Below, piece by piece: positions 8,140 through 13,069 of a DNA stretch of 13,069 nt. The stretch is from contig NW_003137831.1 in assembly GCF_000003605.2 (NCBI RefSeq), positions 263,834-276,902 of the forward strand, written 5' to 3'. Each line of letters starts with the position of its first letter. The first letter of the stretch is position 1. Source of the DNA: Saccoglossus kowalevskii. Taxonomy: Eukaryota > Hemichordata > Enteropneusta > Harrimaniidae. Under the pieces are notes generated by a model. The model made no database searches, was not told the origin of the DNA, and was given only the letters and a program-made list of their open reading frames with translations. The position numbers and the translations under genes are program-made.

Positions 8140-9960
8140 ATATGCACGCGTGTTATGGTCATAGAAAATATTTAACTTTTCAATCATTATTAAATATTTG
8201 AATTTTAACATGAAGGCTGGTGATCGGTATTTACACATTTTTATAAATACAAGTAAGGCCAAGGCTGTGTACCATTCACTGTAAATCATACAACAATTAT
8301 ATCTAATAAAGACGAGTCATTTTGAAATTGGAATTAAAATGGGTATGGATCTATTTTGCCGCAATGCTTCCGGAAATTCGAACGATGGTTCACGCCTAAT
8401 TTACTTTTGGCCCCCTTATGCAGAGCAAAAAACTGGATGATGTCTGTCTGGGATGTGCGAGTCAAACATTGTACCGCCAATATCTCATCAACCACTGGAT
8501 GTTTTGAAATATAATTTACGGTATTCTAGGAAGTGGTCTGACTTCATGGTAACCTAGCAACGTTAGGACTAAGAGGTTAAATACGTTAGTCTGTGCTATG
8601 AAAAGGTGCGCAAACGCTTATTACGGGCAAAGAAACATAAAACGTGTGTTAAATTTCACGATGACCTGTTTTTAAAACCCGGTCTAGACTTTTAGCTAAC
8701 GAAGTGTGGGAACGCTTAGCTCTGGCTAACTGCACAAAACACCATTGTATTCAATAGTCACTTGGAAGATTTACATTTATATTCATAACTATTCATTTTG
8801 GCACGCAATGCTCGACAATCAACGCGAACACATCCAGAGATTATTTTCGAGAAATATAAGATGAGACTACTACCTTCTGTCATTTTGTAAAGTATAATTA
8901 CTGAATTAGTATGATGGTTATAGTGTGTAACCACAGTACTAACAATATACCTTCCCGGTTACTGTTCACGAGTATAATTTGTAGATAAAGGCTTAACATG
9001 ATAGGACAGTTAAGAAAACAAGGATAGACATAATAGACCGAAATTAACTATCTGCGATTGGATAACACTTTCTATTCGAATGTTAAATAACATTGAAGTA
9101 TTAAAACAAAATACAACACTAAGAAATGTTTGTGAATAATACATAAATTTATTATTTACTGATCGCAATGTAACAGTACAAATGTATTCGACTGTACACC
9201 ATGCAAACAACAGATATACTGCCTCCATCTAAAGAGGCCACTGCACCACATGGAAATGCAAGCAGATAGTCGTGGCTTGTCGCCGCATCAACTCCGAATG
9301 GCATGGCTGTGGCCGTCGCACGCGCATCAAATACATTGATTTTCACATAATGCAATGCGCACCACTAATGAAAATCATAAGTACGTGCTGTGAAATAAAT
9401 ACCGCCAGCGACTTATTTGAAACCTTCCAATCACAAAAGTAATTACCTAGTAAAAGCTTGGCAATGCCTCGGTTTGTACTTATTGTCAAATTCACCAACT
9501 TTGTTCATACGAGACCTATATTTTGCGCAACGATCATCTCCCTTTAATGGTACGTCAACCACGTTCTCATTTTTTGTTCTTTTTATCTTTCAACCCGAAT
9601 ATTCAATACGTGTTTTATCTTTCCAAACACCTGATATAACGCTTTGTATACCATGTAGCCTGTACAGCTTTCTTGTATTGATGTGGTGTAATGCAACAAT
9701 CTATGGTTGTGTATGTTACCACTCCTGGAAACATCAATATTTGTTTTTTACTCGGACGCAATAGTTTGCTATTAATTATTCATGAGTAGGGGTGTGAAAG
9801 TAAACGCGACATTTTAAAGATTCATTCGATTCGATCGCACAAATGGATACTCTAACTTTTTTTTGTTCAACTGCGATACTTTCATCCGTGTTTAGTGAAA
9901 ACAAGTCGATTTAAATATCCAATGTATAATTTATTAAGTAGTCTTTCAAAATTGCCAGGA
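8140..9960. other. Intergenic, no gene supported
   Basis: The longest open frame in the window (9417-9764 +, 115 codons, opening with TTG) lies here. It is rich in Phe, Ser, Leu and Cys and shows no domain or splice context. A minus-strand frame at 9152-9355 has an Ala-rich stretch (GVDAATSHDYLLAFPCGAVA) less random in look than its neighbours, but I cannot identify it. Confidence 0.35.
8549..8561 (+). promoter_or_regulatory. Second X-box (RFX-type) motif
   Basis: GTAACCTAGCAAC fits GTNRCC-(spacer)-RGYAAC with a 1-base spacer. No ciliary gene is visible nearby. Confidence 0.3.
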
Positions 9961-10089
9961 CCACAGAAGTGACGGTCACGAAGATAAGAGATGATGTATA
10001 CAGCTGCACTCTGATTCGTTGTGAACACTGGTCTGTCACAGTGCAAGGCCTGTTTATCACAATTGAGAAGGCCACCCACAGAACTCACA

Positions 10090-10762
10090 CTGGACAGGGG
10101 GTTCTTTCACCGCTAGTACGAGGTAGACAAGACGAGAGTACTGGAAATGAAACACAAATACACCAAAATATCGAGTTAAAGCTCCTGGCTTTAATACCTC
10201 TCAAAATAATTACAAGAAATAAAGCACAGAAAATACAATTAATAAAATCACTAAAATAAGGGATTGCTTAGGGAAGTGTGCATTGGTGATAACTCGCAGT
10301 TCCAGGATGTATTATTGGATGACAGTCAATGGCTTCTGCAACACAACAATGGAGAAATACAGGAGTCTTGCTTGCAGAGGAACGCTGGTATTCTGGAGGG
10401 CACCGCTGGAAGCAGGAGATCGCAGAGCAGTTCAAACAAGTCTCACAGAATGATGGTTGTAGCCTGTAATATCGTATCGTAGCAGAACACACAGGAAAGC
10501 ATGTTGAAATGATTCACCCAAACTGTCTTTAGTCTGTCCAATTTATAGGCAGTGACACCATCTGGGTTTCCACATGAGCCAATCAGAATGTAATCTTGCT
10601 AGCAGCTGTGTCACGTAGGCAACTCAGTAGATCATAAACATCCTTTGTTATTCGAATAACAGCACACCTGGTGTATTCCAATTCTCCTTCCAAAGTTGTA
10701 AACACCCTTTGTTATGTAAATTACAAGCACACCTGGTAGAACCCACTGTCCTTCCAGAGTTG
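10090..10762 (-). mobile_element. LTR-like stretch, possibly a degraded solo LTR
   Basis: Read on the minus strand, two 64-bp tandem units (10762-10635) come first, then CTATAAATTGG with TATAAAT at 10547-10541, then about 345 bases later ATTAAA (10195-10190), and a G+C-richer end near GAAAGAACCCCCTGTCCA. Upstream enhancer-like repeats, a TATA box and a downstream poly(A)-like signal are the usual U3-R-U5 order. I could not fix TG...CA ends or a target-site duplication, and no gag or pol sequence is present, so this is only a structural suggestion. Small frames in this stretch have no domain. Confidence 0.3.
10635..10762. repeat. Two diverged 64-bp tandem repeat units
   Basis: Unit 1 is 10635-10698 and unit 2 is 10699-10762. 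Shared blocks are TAAACA(T/C)CCTTTGTTAT, AGCACACCTGGT and TCCTTCCA(A/G)AGTTG, with a one-base offset in the middle. Unit 1 includes the perfect 14-bp palindrome GTTATTCGAATAAC (10647-10660), lost in unit 2. Confidence 0.85.
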
Positions 10763-10925
10763 AAAATAAGTATGACCTGTCAATCACATTTATGACAGTT
10801 ATCACAATACACACCGTTTCTTCCCGTGATTCCATGCACACTTCCATTTGCAGGGTTTGAGGTAATATGACAAAACATGAAGTAAAGGATGCTGACATAG
10901 TCAACATCTTTTAATTAGCATAATC

Positions 10926-11080
10926 ACCGGAGTGATTCCGCTCCGGTTTTCACTCCAACGCAGATGCGTCCAGTCGGGATTTCTTTAGCAGTCACGCTAG
11001 TTTTTGCGATAACGTTAAAAAGGCTAAATTGACAATTGACTATATTTATAACTATATAAAAAAAAAAAGAAGTCCCGACT
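10926..11080. repeat. Fold-back cluster: three nested or adjacent inverted repeats
   Basis: ACCGGAG-(8 nt)-CTCCGGT at 10926-10947; ACGCA-GA-TGCGT at 10958-10969; and AGTCGGGATTTCTTT (10972-10986) paired with AAAGAAGTCCCGACT (11066-11080), 14 of 15 matching over a 79-nt spacer. Such density is typical of the end of a small fold-back or MITE element. I cannot name a family or a target-site duplication. Confidence 0.55.
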
Positions 11081-11491
11081 TTGCCAGTCTACTCCGATAT
11101 TTTCGGTAACTTGATGCGGGGAAAATTAAAAAGATAAATACCAAAACGCGCATATGGACAATAGAAGTCAAATCGTTTCTCAACCCTGTGTTGAAAGACG
11201 GTGGTTTGGCGAAGCATTTTAATATATATTTTAAATCTATTTTATCCCATGTCATATTTATATAAGAGAAATAATGTGAGGTTATTATGAATGCCGAAAT
11301 CCAAAAAGTTTAGAACAGATTAAGCAAAGTACCATAGGAGCTGCCATTTTTGTTTTCATTATTAGAGAACGCTTACGCATGAAAGTGTTCTATATTTGGA
11401 ATTCGCATTTCCTAATATGGTAGGATGCAAATACCCAGCGCAATACCGCAAAATTACAATACGCTATAAGTTAAGGCGTTTAGGTGACTGA

Positions 11492-11497
11492 TTTATT
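11492..11497 (-). terminator. Possible poly(A) signal of gene B
   Basis: AATAAA on the minus strand, about 260 bases past the gene B stop codon. I see no earlier AATAAA on this strand after the stop. Placement is plausible for a 3' UTR, but such hexamers are common in AT-rich DNA. Confidence 0.4.
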
Positions 11498-11572
11498 ATG
11501 TATAATTCATGTAGGCTATTATCACATCATGTTAGTGAACTTGTTGATGACGCGCATGTGTAAACTTTAAAA

Positions 11573-11580
11573 TGACGTCA
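11573..11580. promoter_or_regulatory. CRE-type palindrome TGACGTCA
   Basis: Perfect 8-bp ATF/CREB consensus in the 3' flank of gene B. A second copy is at 12132-12139 inside the last intron of gene B. Neither is at a known promoter. Confidence 0.25.
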
Positions 11581-11757
11581 TTCGTTTCACGTTGCACTGT
11601 CGGTTTCACAATAGGAAAGTGTGTGTGAGGGCGGGGGATTCTGAGCTGAATATGATATGAAAATAAAACACAGCTGGCTCCCTTTGTGTAAAATGCTAGT
11701 TCTGGAAGATCATTCTACAAACGTCTGTCTTTCAAGATTAGTAGTTCACGCAAAATC

Positions 11758-12017
11758 TTAATCGGTTTCCTTCCTTGGATGAGCAATTACATTATAGGGG
11801 CGACAACGCACAATTAGATTCTCAAGACTTGGGCTTAAATTAGGCTTCTCTTTGCCAGGGGCCACTTTGAATGTGTAATTTTGGAATAAACAGATGAAGA
11901 CAAGGAACATCTCCGATTTAGCCAATACTTCTCCCATACACACTCTACGTCCAGCGGAGAAAGGAAGAAAACTCTCTGGTTTGGGTAATGCTTTGCCATC
12001 TGCATCCAAGAAACGTT
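11758..12017 (-). CDS. P450 gene B last exon: PERF end, haem-binding cysteine, C-terminus
   Basis: 260 bases: AA completes Glu with the preceding G, then 85 codons and TAA at 11760-11758. The acceptor is GTTTTATTTTTAG before 12017. It reads RFLDADGKALPKPESF, LPFSAGRRVCMGEVL, AKSEMFLVFICLFQNY, TFKVAPGKEKPNLSPSLE, and NLIVRCRPYNVIAHPRKETD. FSAGRRVCMG is the cysteine-ligand loop, and the L helix follows (EVLAKSEMFLVFICLFQNY). This is the strongest single piece of coding evidence in the window. Confidence 0.95.
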
Positions 12018-12329
12018 CTAAAAATAAAACAAAAAGCTGCTAGATTAAAAAATATTGTTACAAGTCACATAAAACAATATTCAGCTTACAATTATTTACT
12101 AAATTGGTACATTTTATTTGCATTAAACATATGACGTCACACTCTTACCTGGACGAAACTCGTCAGGATTTTCCCAATGTTTGTCATTCATATGTACATT
12201 CCACAAATTCAAGAAGACCATTGTGTCTTTAGGAAGGTTATATCCACCTGTCATTGGAAAACGATGTGGACCATTAACATGTATTTTAGTATCTAGTATT
12301 GGATGTATATTGTATGTTGGGGCAAACAA
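11758..12329 (-). CDS. Cytochrome P450, CYP2 clan, 3' end (gene B; exons 12329 or 12292 to 12149, and 12017-11758; 5' part not seen)
   Basis: C-terminal part of a second haem-thiolate monooxygenase, same strand as gene A and upstream of it in the direction of transcription. The last two exons join in phase 1 across a 131-bp intron so that FRP|ERFLD rebuilds the PERF motif. The haem signature FSAGRRVCMG fits FxxGxRxCxG, with the cysteine as the axial iron ligand. YNLPKDTMVFLNLWNVH and WENPDEFRPERF match the meander region of CYP1/CYP2/CYP17 proteins. The protein ends NVIAHPRKETD, about 53 residues after the haem cysteine, a normal length. The last intron just before ERF is, to my memory, also found in CYP17 genes. 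The I helix and ExxR motif are not visible in 12330-13069, so the earlier exons are off the right edge or absent. It looks functional in the part seen. Confidence 0.87.
12149..12329 (-). CDS. P450 gene B penultimate exon: meander region, 5' boundary uncertain
   Basis: The donor is CCAG|GTAAGAGT with the intron from 12148. The frame gives GGYNLPKDTMVFLNLWNVH and NDKHWENPDEFRP. The 5' edge has two options. One is AG at 12294-12293, starting at 12292 in phase 1 with TKIHVNGPHRF. The other is the TAGTAG just before 12329, starting in phase 0 with LFAPTYNIHPILDTKI. Two in-frame TAG codons (12335-12330) rule out a longer exon. The longer option gives an APT...H...DTKI run resembling the segment after the K helix, but then about nine residues (PHRFPMTGG) look inserted before YNLPKD. 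Confidence 0.8.
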
Positions 12330-13021
12330 CTACTACTGAAGGCGGGTATACCACGATACGTTGCACACCACGAGCGTTCGCGAGTAATAATATAGACTAA
12401 ATACGTGCTGTACGCCCCATTGCGTTTTTAGGGTTGTCAAATCTAACGGGTTCACGAGCGAGCAACAGTTATTTGACGTCGTAATTCGGAAAGAACAATA
12501 ATCTCATGTTTATCTTTTCTAATTCTAAATACCCTAGGAATGCAATGTTCTTCATTACGCTCTTTGTCCGTAACGCAAAAACTAGTTTTGCTGATTTCAG
12601 TTGACAGCATGGTGTTTCTTCTACTGTGTGTTAATCGCGTTTGAGGCCAATCTCTGAATATAAAAACCGTAGTATACAGTGTCTTTTGCCAAGACTTGCA
12701 TAATTGTTTAAAAAACACGATCAGAACGACGTATTAGGAAAATTCTTTTCTAACTGTGCACTATTTGTGGTTTTTTAATATATTGTATGTAACTTTCGTC
12801 TGGATTTTGAAGCAAGATGTACACTCCACTGAGTAGATTGGTAGTCATAAATGATGTTGAAATCTATATCACTGTACTTTACGCAGGGTCTACTATAACT
12901 CTGATCGTAATGTCAGACTAAACTGGGCAGAGCTCCAGAAGGAGTACCTACACTTTATGCAATTTAAGTCCTATTCATAGGAGCACTGTCTTCACTAGCA
13001 TTCAAAAATCTAACTAAACAT
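12330..13021. other. Upstream of the visible gene B exons: presumably intron, nothing seen
   Basis: I searched the minus strand for a P450 I-helix (AGxDT) or K-helix (ExxR) exon and did not recognise one. An 88-codon minus-strand frame at 12452-12718 has no P450 or other domain. Confidence 0.45.
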
Positions 13022-13038
13022 ACTGGATTCGAACCAGC
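13022..13038 (-). other. tRNA T-arm-like sequence at the right edge
   Basis: On the minus strand, GCTGG-TTCGAAT-CCAGT forms a 5-bp stem (one G-T pair) with a 7-nt TTCGAAT loop, matching the Pol III B-box/T-loop pattern. Only 31 bases remain before the window edge, and they do not form an anticodon stem. It may be the end of a tRNA-derived SINE or chance, and I do not call a tRNA gene. Confidence 0.3.
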
Positions 13039-13069
13039 GATCGCTCACATTGCTCACATAGTACAAATC

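Larger units (their letters stand above)
11100..11757. other. Gene B 3' UTR and flank
   Basis: No coding region. It contains a full palindromic CRE, TGACGTCA, at 11573-11580 and the possible gene B poly(A) signal at 11492-11497. Confidence 0.4.

Noticed and set aside
9152-9355. 67-codon minus-strand frame with an Ala-rich stretch
   Set aside because: Slightly protein-like composition, but no motif, no splice context and no homologue that I can name.
9417-9764. 115-codon plus-strand open frame, longest in the window
   Set aside because: It opens with TTG rather than ATG, has no recognisable domain, and its composition (Phe, Ser, Leu, Cys) is typical of chance frames in AT-rich DNA.
9882-10492. 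Several overlapping frames on both strands as a transposase or gag remnant
   Set aside because: No catalytic motif, zinc knuckle or recognisable domain; the stretch is better explained, if at all, as noncoding LTR-like DNA.
13022-13069. tRNA gene
   Set aside because: Only the T-arm is present before the window edge and the preceding 31 bases do not form an anticodon stem.
1-13069. CRISPR array, operon or prokaryotic defence system
   Set aside because: No regularly spaced repeats, no bacterial gene organisation; split exons with GT-AG introns show an animal-type genome.

Overview
The window looks like a piece of an animal nuclear genome. It is AT-rich (impression, not computed), has short GT-AG introns, sparse exons, small transposon-like repeats and microsatellites, and no operons or ribosome-binding sites. 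The coding content is two cytochrome P450 genes of the CYP2 clan (CYP1/CYP2/CYP17-like), both on the minus strand. Together with a GC-rich dispersed-repeat style that I associate with marine invertebrates, this suggests a marine invertebrate, perhaps a hemichordate or cephalochordate. That placement is an inference with low confidence.

Left part (1-4762): the 5' half of P450 gene A, read right to left. Exon 1 (4754-4589) carries the membrane anchor and proline hinge, exon 2 (4425-4252) the first beta sheet region, exon 3 (2649-2556) helix C with W133xxxR137, and exon 4 (267-106) the helix D-E region. The exons join in frame (phases 1, 1, 2, 2) to give residues 1-198. The remaining exons lie beyond the left edge. 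Intron 3 holds a 371-bp element with 35-bp terminal inverted repeats (346-716) and a GC-rich repeat (about 1240-1480). Intron 2 holds a dead copy of a P450 haem-binding exon (2811-2907).

Middle (4763-11757): about 7 kb in which I find no convincing gene. It holds a C9(AACCCC)4 tract and a CAG/TAG repeat near 6.5-6.7 kb, scattered regulatory-like palindromes, an LTR-like stretch (about 10.09-10.76 kb, minus strand) with two 64-bp tandem units upstream of a TATA box, and a fold-back cluster (10926-11080).

Right part (11758-13069): the 3' end of a second P450, gene B, also on the minus strand. Its last two exons (12149 to about 12292/12329, and 12017-11758) hold the PERF motif split across the intron and the haem-cysteine signature. 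Earlier exons lie beyond the right edge or are not visible.

Gene B is therefore upstream of gene A in the same orientation, and the fossil haem exon inside gene A resembles gene B's last exon. The simplest reading is a tandemly duplicated P450 cluster with at least one dead member. I found no new kind of system; the most informative signal is the fossil exon.
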